This document shows positions 1-7,726 of a DNA stretch of 64,000 nt, one piece after another (positions within the stretch are counted from its first letter, which is position 1; each line of letters starts with the position of its first letter). The translations under genes were made by a program, and so were the position numbers. Source of the DNA: Streptomyces sp. CA-210063 (GTDB lineage Bacteria; Actinomycetota; Actinomycetes; Streptomycetales; Streptomycetaceae); assembly GCF_024612015.1 (NCBI RefSeq), contig NZ_CP102512.1:8804001-8868000 (forward strand). The letters are read 5' to 3'. The notes beneath the pieces were generated by a model. That model was not told where the DNA came from. It did not search any database and was given only the letters and a program-made list of their open reading frames with translations.

Positions 1-195
1 GAGGACAAGCGGGGCATCTTCCTCGCCGGTGACGACATCTCCTGGACGGCCGGCTGGGCCGAGGGCGCGATCCAGACCGCGCTCAACGCGGTCTGGGGGG
101 TCATGCACCACTTCGGCGGGGCGACGGACGCGACCAACCCCGGGCCGGGGGACGTCTACGACGAGATCGCGCCGGTGGAACTCCCGGAGGACTAG
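1..195 (+). CDS. Flavin monoamine oxidase, C-terminal end only
   Basis: The window opens inside this gene; 64 codons remain before TAG. The tail has AGDDIS followed by W-x-EGAIQTA (about residues 9-28), the C-terminal FAD-binding signature of the flavin amine oxidase (MAO/LAO) family, in which AGD contacts the flavin and W-x-EGA caps it. Known family members oxidise primary amines or L-amino acids to imines with release of peroxide; the substrate cannot be read from this fragment. It converges on the LLM oxidoreductase, with only 15 bases between the two stop codons. Confidence 0.8.
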   Translation, partial: EDKRGIFLAGDDISWTAGWAEGAIQTALNAVWGVMHHFGGATDATNPGPGDVYDEIAPVELPED

Positions 196-210
196 GGCGA
201 GTTCGGCGAC

Positions 211-1137
211 CTAGATCCCGGCCGCCCGGGCCGACGCGTACACCTCGGCGGCCACGTCCTTGAGTTCCTCGGCGTCCCGCAGGCCGTACTGGAGGTCGAG
301 GAAGATCTCGTCGAGGCCGATCGCGGCGTGGGCGGCGAGGTCCTCGGCGAGCTGGTCGGCGTTGCCCTGGAAGGGGTGGCGGTCCGCGCCTTCGTAGGCC
401 TTGACCTGGTACTGCACATTGATCCGCAGCACCGACCGGAGCGGCCTGATGCGGCGGCGTTCGGTGGCAAGATTGCGCAACTGGCGCCACTGGGTGGCCA
501 GTTCCTCGACGCCCAGGCCGACCGGCAGCCAGCCGTCGGCGTGGTCGACGAGTCTGCGCCGGGCTCTCGCGGTGCTCCCGGAGAGCAGGATGGGGATGGG
601 CCGGCGGGGCTTGGGACCCACGACGGCGGAGGCGATCTTCGTGAGCCGTCCGTCGTACGACACCGGGTCCGGGCCCCAGACCGCCCGACACACCCCGATC
701 AGCTCCTCCAGTACCTGGCCGCGCTCCTCGAAGGGCCGGACGGCCGCCGCGGCGTACTCGTCGAGGGACCAGCCGGTGCCGAGGCCCGCGACCACCCGGC
801 CGCCGCTCGCCGCGTCCAACGAGGCGAGGGACTTGGCGAGTTGGAACGGCACGTGCAGCGGGGCGATCAGGCTCGTGCCCAGCCGGACCCGCTCGGTGGC
901 GGCCGCGGCCAGGGTGAGCGTGACCAGGGGCTCGGCCACATGCCGGTAGTGGTCCGGCCAGGGCAGGCCCTCCAGGCCGTAGAGGCCCTGCGACGGTGGC
1001 TCCGGGAACAGGGCCCGTTCGAAGACCCACAGACTGTCGTAGCCGATGCCCTCGGCCGTACGCGCCACGTCGGGCACGTCCTTTCCGATGTCGTACTGCC
1101 GCATCTGGGGAAGGGCGAGCCCGAGCCGTAACGCCAT
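211..1137 (-). CDS. LLM-class F420-dependent oxidoreductase
   Basis: A 308-residue protein with the luciferase-like (LLM) TIM-barrel pattern: an N-terminal beta strand MALRLGLALPQ, RVRLGTSLIAP at about 83-93, SGGRVVAGLGTGW at about 111-123, and PRRPIPILLSGST near residue 180. In actinobacteria this family mostly uses reduced coenzyme F420 for hydride transfer to unknown substrates. Length is normal. The ATG has GAGGAG eight bases upstream, which fixes the start. A perfect palindrome lies 36 bases upstream (1173-1187). The cofactor is inferred from the family and the substrate is unknown. Confidence 0.85.
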   Translation of the reverse strand: MALRLGLALPQMRQYDIGKDVPDVARTAEGIGYDSLWVFERALFPEPPSQGLYGLEGLPWPDHYRHVAEPLVTLTLAAAATERVRLGTSLIAPLHVPFQLAKSLASLDAASGGRVVAGLGTGWSLDEYAAAAVRPFEERGQVLEELIGVCRAVWGPDPVSYDGRLTKIASAVVGPKPRRPIPILLSGSTARARRRLVDHADGWLPVGLGVEELATQWRQLRNLATERRRIRPLRSVLRINVQYQVKAYEGADRHPFQGNADQLAEDLAAHAAIGLDEIFLDLQYGLRDAEELKDVAAEVYASARAAGI

Positions 1138-1172
1138 GCCATGTGCTCCTCTGCGAGGGATCTGCTCAAGTC

Positions 1173-1187
1173 GAACGTATTACGTTC
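1173..1187. promoter_or_regulatory. Perfect 15-bp palindrome, probable operator
   Basis: GAACGTA-T-TACGTTC, centred 43 bases before the LLM oxidoreductase ATG. Its length, symmetry and AT-rich centre resemble operators of TetR- or LacI-type repressors. No regulator gene is adjacent, so the cognate protein is unknown. Confidence 0.45.
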
Positions 1188-1276
1188 ACAAAGCAGTGCG
1201 CTCGGCGCGGGTCTGTTCGCTCCGGTTCGGCGGGTCGGTCCGTTCCGGCCCGGCGGTGACGTCGGCGGCGTGCGGT

Positions 1277-1960
1277 TCAGTCCGGCAGCGGGGTCAGCAG
1301 CATGCGGCCCGCCAGGCCCACCGCCGCGTCCAGACGGTGGCCGAACTCCTCGGCGAGATCGGGGAGTCCGCGCAGCGCCCAGAGCGCGCGAGCGGCCGAC
1401 CAGGTGGCCTCACGGGCCCGTTCCAGACTCCACGCGCCGAGCAGATGGGTGAGCGGATCGGCGATCTGGAGGAGATCCGGACCCGGCATCAGCTCCTCGC
1501 GGATGCGCTCCTCCAACGACACGAGGACATCGCCCACATACTCGAACTCGTCCTCCAGATCGACGGGTTCGCAGCCGAGCGTACGGCAGGTGTCCACGAC
1601 GGCGAGCGCGAGATCGTGCCCGATGTGCGCATTGATGCCGGACAGGGCGAACTGCAGCGGTCGTACGCCGGGATGGCGCCGGAACTGCAGCAACGGCCGC
1701 CAGCACGCGGGCGTACACCCTCCCTCGGCGACCCGCAGATACCGCTCGGCGAAGAGCACGTCCAGGGTGATCGCGGCCTCGGCGTCCGGGAAGCGGCCGG
1801 CGTCCAGCCGCCGGTCGATGGCCTCCGTGACGGTGAGGTAGACGCGGTTGAAGACCGCGACCCCGTCCCGCTCGGGCAGGACCGCATCGAGGGCGCGCAT
1901 ACGGGAGACGACTGTGTCTACTGAATCCACGGAATTGGTGAAATGTTCCAACTGCGCCAT
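1277..1960 (-). CDS. DUF5995 family protein
   Basis: A 227-residue soluble protein without signal peptide or membrane segment. It fits the actinobacterial DUF5995 family: MRALDAVLPERDGVAVFNRVYLTVTE near the start, a VLFAERYL segment, WRPLLQFRRHPGVRPLQFALSGINAHIGHDLALAVV in the middle and a helical C terminus. The conserved NAHIGHDL stretch, with paired His and Asp, could bind a metal; this is my inference. I start it at ATG 1960 because upstream in-frame sequence (to 2131) is Arg/Pro-rich and unlike the body. It is divergent from the GH6 gene. Function unknown. Confidence 0.75.
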   Translation of the reverse strand: MAQLEHFTNSVDSVDTVVSRMRALDAVLPERDGVAVFNRVYLTVTEAIDRRLDAGRFPDAEAAITLDVLFAERYLRVAEGGCTPACWRPLLQFRRHPGVRPLQFALSGINAHIGHDLALAVVDTCRTLGCEPVDLEDEFEYVGDVLVSLEERIREELMPGPDLLQIADPLTHLLGAWSLERAREATWSAARALWALRGLPDLAEEFGHRLDAAVGLAGRMLLTPLPD

Positions 1961-2097
1961 AGGGGGCAGGGTCCCAGGCCTACGCTGACACCGGTGCCGC
2001 CGTGCCCGGCGCGTCCCCGGAACGGGGTAACGCGGGCGCGACGGGAAGTGCCGGGAAGCCGGGGGGCTTCGGTCCGGGGAGCAGGGGGGAGCACCAC

Positions 2098-3318
2098 GTG
2101 TCAGGCTTACGCGCCCAGCGTCTGGCCGCACGCCGAGCCGAACGCAGGCGGGCGGCGCGGCGCGGCGCCATGGTGGCCGCCGCGGCGGTCGTGGCCGTCG
2201 TCGGCACCGTCACCGGGATGGTGACCGCGTTGCACGGCGACAGAGGTGCCGACGAGGCCCGACCGCTGATGAGCCCCTCGCCGGGTCTTCGGTCCGATCC
2301 GGCCGATCCGGTCGAGTCGACGCCGGGCTCGCCCTCCCCGTCGAGGACCTCGCCCCCGCCGTCGCCCTCGAAGTCGCCCGCCCCCTCCAAGAGGGCCAGG
2401 GTGCGGCCCTCGGCGGAGAAGACCGAACCGCGGACGGAACCCGTGACCGACTCCGGTGAGCTCTACCGCCACCCCGACTCCCAGGTCCTCGACTGGGTGC
2501 GCGACAACCCGGGCGACCCGCGCAGCGCCGTCATCGAGGCCGGCATCGCCGAGCGGCCGGCCGCCGTCTGGTTCACCGACCCGACCCCGGCCACCACGAC
2601 CTCCCAGGTCGCGGCGGTCGCCTCCGGGGGCGCCGCGCAGGGGCGGGTGCCGGTCCTCGTGGCGTACGCGATCCCGGACCGCGACTGCGGCGGGGCCTCG
2701 CAGGGCGGGGCGTCGACCCTGGACGCGTACGACGCGTGGATCGACGCGTTCGCCGCCGGGCTCGGCTCGGACGACGTCATCGTGATCCTGGAGCCGGACG
2801 CGATCGCCCAGTCCGACTGCCTCTCCGCCGGCGCCCGCGCCGACCGCTTCGCCTCGCTCGCCCGCGCCGGCCGCGTCATCAAGGCGGCCAACCCCGACGC
2901 CCGCGTCTACTACGACGCCGGGCACTCGGAATGGAACGCGCCGGACAAGCAGGCCGCACTCCTGCGTCAGGCGGGCGCCGCCTCGCCCGACGGCTCCGAC
3001 GGCGTCTTCAGCAACGTGTCCAACTTCAACCCCACCGACGCCGAGGCCGCCTATACCCGCCGGGTCCTCGACGCCCTCGGCGGCCCCGCGGGCCTCGGCG
3101 CGGTCATCGACACCAGCCGCAACGGCAACGGTGCCCCGCCCGACGGCGCATGGTGCGACCCCGCCGGCCGCGGCCTCGGCCGGTCACCGACCCTCGACAC
3201 CGGTGAGCCCCGCGTCGACGCCTACCTGTGGGTCAAGCTGCCGGGCGAGTCCGACGGGTGCCGGGGGAGGGCGGGGGCGTTCTCCCCGGGGTACGCGTAC
3301 GAGCTGGCGCGGGGGTGA
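2098..3318 (+). CDS. Membrane-anchored glycoside hydrolase family 6 (endoglucanase/cellobiohydrolase type)
   Basis: About 406 residues. Arg-rich N terminus, one hydrophobic segment (about 25-45; no evident lipobox or Ala-x-Ala cleavage site), a Pro/Ser/Lys linker (about 60-118), then a GH6 domain to the end. PDRDCGG at 193-199 places Asp196 where GH6 enzymes have the catalytic acid region, and LEPDAIA holds Asp234 as second catalytic Asp; Cys197 and Cys241 are placed for the family disulfide. GH6 enzymes cleave beta-1,4-glucan with inversion. There is no cellulose-binding module and no CebR-type TGGGAGCGCTCCCA box upstream. GTG 2098 has GGGGGGA upstream; in-frame ATG 2002 would add 32 Gly-rich residues and is less likely. 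Confidence 0.85.
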   Translation: MSGLRAQRLAARRAERRRAARRGAMVAAAAVVAVVGTVTGMVTALHGDRGADEARPLMSPSPGLRSDPADPVESTPGSPSPSRTSPPPSPSKSPAPSKRARVRPSAEKTEPRTEPVTDSGELYRHPDSQVLDWVRDNPGDPRSAVIEAGIAERPAAVWFTDPTPATTTSQVAAVASGGAAQGRVPVLVAYAIPDRDCGGASQGGASTLDAYDAWIDAFAAGLGSDDVIVILEPDAIAQSDCLSAGARADRFASLARAGRVIKAANPDARVYYDAGHSEWNAPDKQAALLRQAGAASPDGSDGVFSNVSNFNPTDAEAAYTRRVLDALGGPAGLGAVIDTSRNGNGAPPDGAWCDPAGRGLGRSPTLDTGEPRVDAYLWVKLPGESDGCRGRAGAFSPGYAYELARG

Positions 3319-3399
3319 GAGGCCCCGGCGGCGGACGTCGGCGATCGGGGCCGGTCGGCCACGCGCACGGCACCCACTGAGCGTCCGCCCGGGACCACT

Positions 3400-4611
3400 T
3401 CAGGCCTTGGGGTCGGGGACCGCCACGCCCGGCCGATCGACCCGCGGGCGGTCCCGCTCGCCGGGCCGCAGCACGCCCGCGAAGAGGACGAGCCCGCACG
3501 CCAGCACGGTCACCAGGCCGAACGACACGACCAGGCTGGTCAGCTCTGCCAGACCGCCGATCGCGCTCGGCGCGACCAGCCCGGAGGTGTACGTGATGGT
3601 CGCGACGCCCGCGATGGCCTGGCTGGGGTTCGGCCCGCTGCGGCCGGCGGCGGCGAAGCAGAGCGGTACGACGACGGCGATGCCCAGGCCCATCAGCGCG
3701 AAGCCGGACATCGCGACCGCCGGATCGTTCGCGACGACGATCAGCAGACCGCCGAGCGCGGCGAGGACCCCGCCCGCCCGTACGGTGCGGACCGCGCCGA
3801 ATCGGTTGACCACCGCGTCGCCCGCGATCCGGGCCAGCGCCATGGTCAGCATGAAACCGGTGGTGCACGCCGCCGCGAGCCCGGCAGAGGTCGCCAACTG
3901 GTCCCGCAGATAGACCGCCGACCAGTCCAGCGCCGCCCCCTCCGCGAACACCGCGCAGAACCCGACCGCGCCGATCAGCAGCGCCGACCTCGGCGGCAGC
4001 GCGAACCGGGGCGGCGGCTCCTCGTCCTCGGTGGGCCTGAGGTCCAGCACCCACTGGCAGGCGACCAGACCGAGGACCGTGAGCGCGGCCGCCGCCAGCG
4101 CGTGGTGCAGCCGCGCGTCCGAGCCCAGGTGGGCGGCGAGAGTGCCGGCCGCCGAGCCGACCAGGGCGCCCGCACTCCACATGCCGTGCAGGCCCGACAT
4201 GATCGACTTCCCCAGACGGTTCTCGACCTCGACGCCGAGCGCGTTCATCGCCACGTCCGCCATGCCCGCCGTCGCGCCGTACACGAACAGTGCGAGGCAC
4301 AGCGTCCACAGACTCGGCGCGAGGGCCGGCAGGATCAACGCGATCGTCCACAGCGAGATCAGCCCGCGCAGCGCCGTACGGGCGCCGAAGTGGTGGCTGA
4401 TCCGGCCCGCGAGCGGCATCGCCACGGACGCCCCGATCGCCGGGAAGGCGAGCGCGAGACCCAGCTGGCCCGCGCTGACCCCGGCATGGTCCTGGATCCA
4501 CGGCACGCGCGTCGCGAACGAGCCGGTGACGGCACCGTGCACCGCGAACACGGCCGCCACGGCGTACCGCGCCCGCCTCACCTCGCGCTGCTCGTAGACC
4601 ACCGCGCTCAT
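3400..4611 (-). CDS. MFS transporter next to rokL6-like repressor (SCO1448-like)
   Basis: A 403-residue, 12-helix major facilitator with an MFS motif-A-like loop near residue 70 (AGRISHHFGARTALRG) and GAVTGSFATRVPWIQDHAGVSAGQLGLALAF at the N terminus, as in the YbjJ-like branch. It is divergent from the ROK repressor, with the 23-bp operator between them. I recall that in S. coelicolor the equivalent gene (SCO1448) is the main target of RokL6 and its product is thought to export toxic glucosamine-derived metabolites; I assign the same role here by synteny and operator match, not from sequence alone. The C-terminal 20 residues are charged and cytosolic. Confidence 0.8.
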   Translation of the reverse strand: MSAVVYEQREVRRARYAVAAVFAVHGAVTGSFATRVPWIQDHAGVSAGQLGLALAFPAIGASVAMPLAGRISHHFGARTALRGLISLWTIALILPALAPSLWTLCLALFVYGATAGMADVAMNALGVEVENRLGKSIMSGLHGMWSAGALVGSAAGTLAAHLGSDARLHHALAAAALTVLGLVACQWVLDLRPTEDEEPPPRFALPPRSALLIGAVGFCAVFAEGAALDWSAVYLRDQLATSAGLAAACTTGFMLTMALARIAGDAVVNRFGAVRTVRAGGVLAALGGLLIVVANDPAVAMSGFALMGLGIAVVVPLCFAAAGRSGPNPSQAIAGVATITYTSGLVAPSAIGGLAELTSLVVSFGLVTVLACGLVLFAGVLRPGERDRPRVDRPGVAVPDPKA

Positions 4612-4697
4612 TCTCCGCCCTCCCTGGTTCCCCGGAACTCCTGGACCCGGGTCTGTCGGTGGCCCCCAGCCTCCGGCCTCCGCTCGCGCCGCGTAAA

Positions 4698-4720
4698 CTA
4701 TCAGGAACCCTGCCTGATAG
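4698..4720. promoter_or_regulatory. RokL6-type operator
   Basis: CTATCAGG, seven bases, CCTGATAG: a perfect inverted repeat in the divergent promoter region of the MFS gene and the ROK gene. It agrees with the consensus I recall for RokL6 of S. coelicolor (C/T-TATCAGG, 7 nt, CCTGATAG). Its position lets one repressor dimer control both directions. Confidence 0.8.
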
Positions 4721-4782
4721 ATAGGGAGTCGCGTCCGAGGCCCACAGGCCGTACGGCGTCGCCGATCTGGGAGGATCCCGGC

Positions 4783-6315
4783 ATGCCCGCATCACCCAGC
4801 ACCGCCCGGGCCATCAACGACCGGCTCGCCCTGCGGCTGCTGCAGCAGGAAGGGCCGCTGACGGCAGGGCGGTTGAAGCAGCTCACCGGCCTGTCCCGGC
4901 CCACGGTCGCCGACCTCGTGGAGCGCCTGGGGGCCGCCGGGCTGATCGAGGTCGTGGGGGAGTCGGGGGAGCAGCGGCGCGGGCCCAACGCCCGGCTCTA
5001 CGGCATCGTCGCCGGCCGGGCGCACCTCGCCGCCCTCGATGTGCGCACGGAGGGCGTCACGGTCGTCGTCGCCGACCTGCTCGGTACGGAGCTGGCGCGG
5101 GCGTCCGTCCCGATCGCGGACGACACGGGCACGGGGCCCGCGGTGGAGCAGGCGGTCACCCTGGTGGAGCGCACCGCGAAGGAGGCGGGCGCCGACCGGC
5201 TGCACACGGTGGCGATCGGCGCCCCCGGCCTGATCGACCCGGCCACGGGCGAGCTCCGGAACTCCACGGGCCTCCCCGAATGGCACCGCCGCCTGGTCGC
5301 GGCCCTCGGCGAACGCCTCCCGGCGCGGGTCCTCGTCGAGAACGAGACGAACCTCGCCGCCCTCGCCGAACAGCGCGACGGCGTCGCCCGCGACCGCGAC
5401 ACCTTCGTCCTCCTCTGGCTCGGCCTCGGCACCGGCGCCGCCGTCGTCCTCGACGGCCACCTCCGCCGGGGTGCCTCCGGCGGCACGGGCGAGATCGGCT
5501 TCCTCCCCGTCCCGGGCACGACGGCGATCCCGTCGGCCACCGACTGCGAGGGCGGCTTCCACTCCCTCGGCGGCGCCGCGGCGGTGGCGGCACTGGCCGC
5601 CGAACACGGAGTGACGGCCACCGGGGAGGGACACGAGCCGCATGCGGCCGCGTTGGTACGGGCGGCTGTGGCGGGGCTTTCGGGGGGTTGGGCGGCTGCC
5701 TCGGCGAATAGACCGGGCCTCGCGGTGGGCGGTTCGGTGGGCGCGGTGGGCGGTTCGGCGGGCTTGGTGGGCGGTTCGGTGGGCGCGGTGGGCGGTTCGG
5801 CGGGCTTGGTGGGCGGTTCGGTGGGCGCGGTGGGCGGTTCGACGGGCTTGGCGGGCGGCTCCGCGGGCGCGGTGGGCGGTTCGACAGGCACGGTGGGCGG
5901 GGCGGCGGGGGGCGAGTGCCTTTCGGCGGAGACGCGGAAGCTCTCGGCAGAGGCCGGGAGCCCATCGGCGGACGGAACGCATCCTTCGCCGCCCGGAACC
6001 CGCCCCTCGGCGGCACCCGCCCCCTCGGCCGACCCCAACGCCCGCTTCCTCGACGCCCTGGCCGACCGCCTCGCCATAGGCGCCGCCTCCGTCGTCGCTG
6101 TCCTCGACCCCGGCTGTGTGGTGCTCGGCGGTGAGGTCGGGCAGGCCGGCGGGGACGTCCTCGCCGCCCGCGTGGAGGCCCGGCTGACGGCCATGTCGCC
6201 GCTGCCGACCGAGGTCCGGCCCAGCGGCCTCGGCGGGGCCGCCGTTCTGCGGGGCGCGCTGCTCATGGCCCGGGAAGCGGCTCAGGACGAACTGTTCGCA
6301 CCGGCGCCTCGGTGA
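4783..6315 (+). CDS. rokL6: ROK-family repressor, RokL6-like, with Gly-rich insertion
   Basis: 510 residues. Winged helix at about 10-65 (LTAGRLKQLTGLSRPTVADLVERL), then a ROK domain: VENETNLAALAEQ at 185-197 and GTGAAVVLDGHLRRGASGGTGEIGF at about 216-240. The usual ROK zinc motif CxCGxxGCxE is not intact (only TDCEGG near 253-258). Residues 316-371 are eight Gly/Ser heptads (GGSVGAV-like), followed by a Ser/Pro/Ala-rich stretch to about 418; the ROK fold resumes at ARFLDALADRLAIGAASVVAVLDPGCVVLGG. Without about 100 inserted residues the length would be typical (about 400). ATG 4783 has GGGAGG upstream. The ligand is probably an amino-sugar derivative (family inference). Confidence 0.8.
   Translation: MPASPSTARAINDRLALRLLQQEGPLTAGRLKQLTGLSRPTVADLVERLGAAGLIEVVGESGEQRRGPNARLYGIVAGRAHLAALDVRTEGVTVVVADLLGTELARASVPIADDTGTGPAVEQAVTLVERTAKEAGADRLHTVAIGAPGLIDPATGELRNSTGLPEWHRRLVAALGERLPARVLVENETNLAALAEQRDGVARDRDTFVLLWLGLGTGAAVVLDGHLRRGASGGTGEIGFLPVPGTTAIPSATDCEGGFHSLGGAAAVAALAAEHGVTATGEGHEPHAAALVRAAVAGLSGGWAAASANRPGLAVGGSVGAVGGSAGLVGGSVGAVGGSAGLVGGSVGAVGGSTGLAGGSAGAVGGSTGTVGGAAGGECLSAETRKLSAEAGSPSADGTHPSPPGTRPSAAPAPSADPNARFLDALADRLAIGAASVVAVLDPGCVVLGGEVGQAGGDVLAARVEARLTAMSPLPTEVRPSGLGGAAVLRGALLMAREAAQDELFAPAPR
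5728..5895 (+). repeat. In-frame 21-bp tandem repeats inside rokL6-like gene
   Basis: Eight copies of a 21-bp unit coding for GGSVGAV, GGSAGLV, GGSTGTV and similar heptads; the first five alternate in a 42-bp higher-order unit. All units keep frame. Upstream and downstream codons look normal, so this is an expansion within one gene rather than a fusion. Confidence 0.9.
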
Positions 6316-6347
6316 CCGCAAGGTCCTCGGTGCCTCGGTGCCTCCCC

Positions 6348-7103
6348 TCACCGCCCCTTCGTGCTCCCGAACCGCTCCGCCAGATACTCCCCGAAGGTCC
6401 CCTTCCCCACGGCCCGCTCCGGCGTGAGGTGGCCCCCGTCCCGAAAGCCCCGGTACGCCTTGCCGAACAGGGGCACGTTCAGCAGGCGGCGCCGACGGCC
6501 GGTGGCCGCCAGGTAGGCGTGGGCCAGTTCGGGGAAGGTCAGGATCTCGGGTCCGCCCATGTCGTCCATGCGTCCGGCGGGGGCGCCGACGGCCAGTTCG
6601 GCCAGGCGGTCGGCGACCTCGGCGACGGCGACCGGCTGGTCGCTCACCCCGGCGGGCAGCATCATGACCGGCGGCTTGGCGAGGATCTGGAAGAGCATCA
6701 CGAGGAGGTCGTGGAACTGGGTCGCGCGCAGGGTCGTCCAGCCCAGCCCCGACTCCTCGACCAGCCGCTCGACGGCCAGCTTGGACCGGTAGTAGCGGAA
6801 CGGCACCCGGTCCACGCCGACGATCGAGATGTAGACCAGGTGCCGCACCCCGGCCCGGCGCGCCGCCGCGATCAGGTTCGCCGTCGCCTTCTCGTCACCC
6901 CCGCGCGGCGAGGTCATGCAGTGCACGATCGTGTCCACCCCCGCCACGGCCGTGTCCAGCCCGCTGCCGCCCGCGACGAGATCGACGGCGTACGGCTGCG
7001 CGTGCCGGCTGAGCACCCGCACGTCGTGCCCGGCCGCCCGCAGCCGCTCGGTGACGGGCCGGCCGAGGACGCCGGTGCCGCCGGTCACCAGGATCGTGGT
7101 CAT
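6348..7103 (-). CDS. NmrA-like NAD(P)-binding atypical SDR protein
   Basis: About 251 residues. The N terminus TTILVTGGTGVLGRPVTERL has the atypical short-chain dehydrogenase nucleotide-binding motif (GGTGVLG). A classical Tyr-x3-Lys is replaced by an RYYRSKLAVERLVEESGL segment, as in the NmrA/NAD(P)H-binding group related to complex I NDUFA9. Such proteins act as quinone reductases, epimerases or redox sensors, so the role is open. I use ATG 7103: GAAGGGG lies nine bases before it but directly abuts the upstream ATG at 7112. A chitinase-type promoter about 280 bases upstream points at this gene. Confidence 0.75.
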   Translation of the reverse strand: MTTILVTGGTGVLGRPVTERLRAAGHDVRVLSRHAQPYAVDLVAGGSGLDTAVAGVDTIVHCMTSPRGGDEKATANLIAAARRAGVRHLVYISIVGVDRVPFRYYRSKLAVERLVEESGLGWTTLRATQFHDLLVMLFQILAKPPVMMLPAGVSDQPVAVAEVADRLAELAVGAPAGRMDDMGGPEILTFPELAHAYLAATGRRRRLLNVPLFGKAYRGFRDGGHLTPERAVGKGTFGEYLAERFGSTKGR

Positions 7104-7599
7104 GCTGTCCATCCCCTTCGTACGCCTGGCGCTCCCGGCCGGAGACGCCCTACGGCAGCTACGACGGGGCGGCCCCCGTGGAATGTGACAACCGCGGCGA
7201 TGAAGGTCGGTGCGCGGTCACCCGCCGGCCGGCTGCCGTCCCGCGAACACCAGCTTGTCCGGGTTCACCCCGACCCGCACGTCCTCACGCACTCGTCGGC
7301 GGTGGTGGTCGCAGGGAGGTGGGACCCGGCGGCGGGGCAAGGGCCGTCGTCACCGCCGCCGGGCCGTTCGAGGCGGGTACCGCGCCGCCAGACTTTAAAA
7401 GGACTAGACCAAGCAGGTCAATGGGTCCGGACCGCTTCGAGTGGGGTGGGTGGCACGGAAGTTGACCCATGGTCAGTGATAGCCGAAACCCGTCGGTGTC
7501 CGCTGTGGAAGTCCAGTGACACGGCCTGTGAGCCACCCCACAGCCCTCACTCGCATGGGTGCCGATCGGGCGTGGCACACTGGCCGTGTACCAGAAGCA
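7104..7599. other. Gene-free stretch before the riboflavin riboswitch
   Basis: Contains the orphan chitinase-type promoter (7392-7433) and, on the minus strand, a short open stretch ending VNPDKLVFAGRQPAGG-stop (about 7219-7270), which could be the tail of a lost gene. No other reading frame has convincing codon bias. A CACACT hexamer near 7576 may be the -10 box of the riboflavin operon. Confidence 0.4.
7392..7433 (-). promoter_or_regulatory. Orphan chitinase-type promoter with GGTC direct repeats
   Basis: On the minus strand, -35 TTGACC (7416-7421) and -10 TAAAGT (7392-7397) are 18 bases apart. The boxes GGTCCGGACC and TTGGTCTAGTCC sit around the -35 exactly as in the promoter of the chitinase gene in this window (22554-22593). 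Chitinase genes of Streptomyces are known to use such repeats, and GGTCTAG resembles half of a DasR site. The next gene on this strand is the NmrA-like gene, about 280 bases on. Confidence 0.55.
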
Positions 7600-7726
7600 G
7601 CGCACTCCGGGGTCGGTGAAAGTCCGAACCGGCGGTTACAGTCCGCGACCCGGTCGCTTCCAGCGGCCGGTTGACCAGGTGAAATTCCTGGACCGACGGT
7701 TAAAGTCCGGATGGGAGGCAGTGCGC
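7600..7726 (+). ncRNA. FMN riboswitch (RFN element)
   Basis: Conserved RFN landmarks are all present: closing stem GCGCAC/GTGCGC (7600-7605 with 7721-7726), GGTGAAAGTCCGAACCGGCGG, ACAGTCCGCGACCC, a variable hairpin, then GACCGACGGTTAAAGTCCGGATGGGAG. It lies about 160 bases upstream of ribE. FMN binding stabilises the closing stem and is expected to favour the terminator that follows directly. Confidence 0.95.

Noticed and set aside
101..1030. Long antisense frames over the LLM gene (and similar over most genes)
   Set aside because: They are Arg/Pro/Gly-rich with no domain, caused by the high GC third positions of the real gene on the other strand.
1961..2097. CebR operator upstream of the GH6 gene
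   Set aside because: No sequence close to TGGGAGCGCTCCCA is present.
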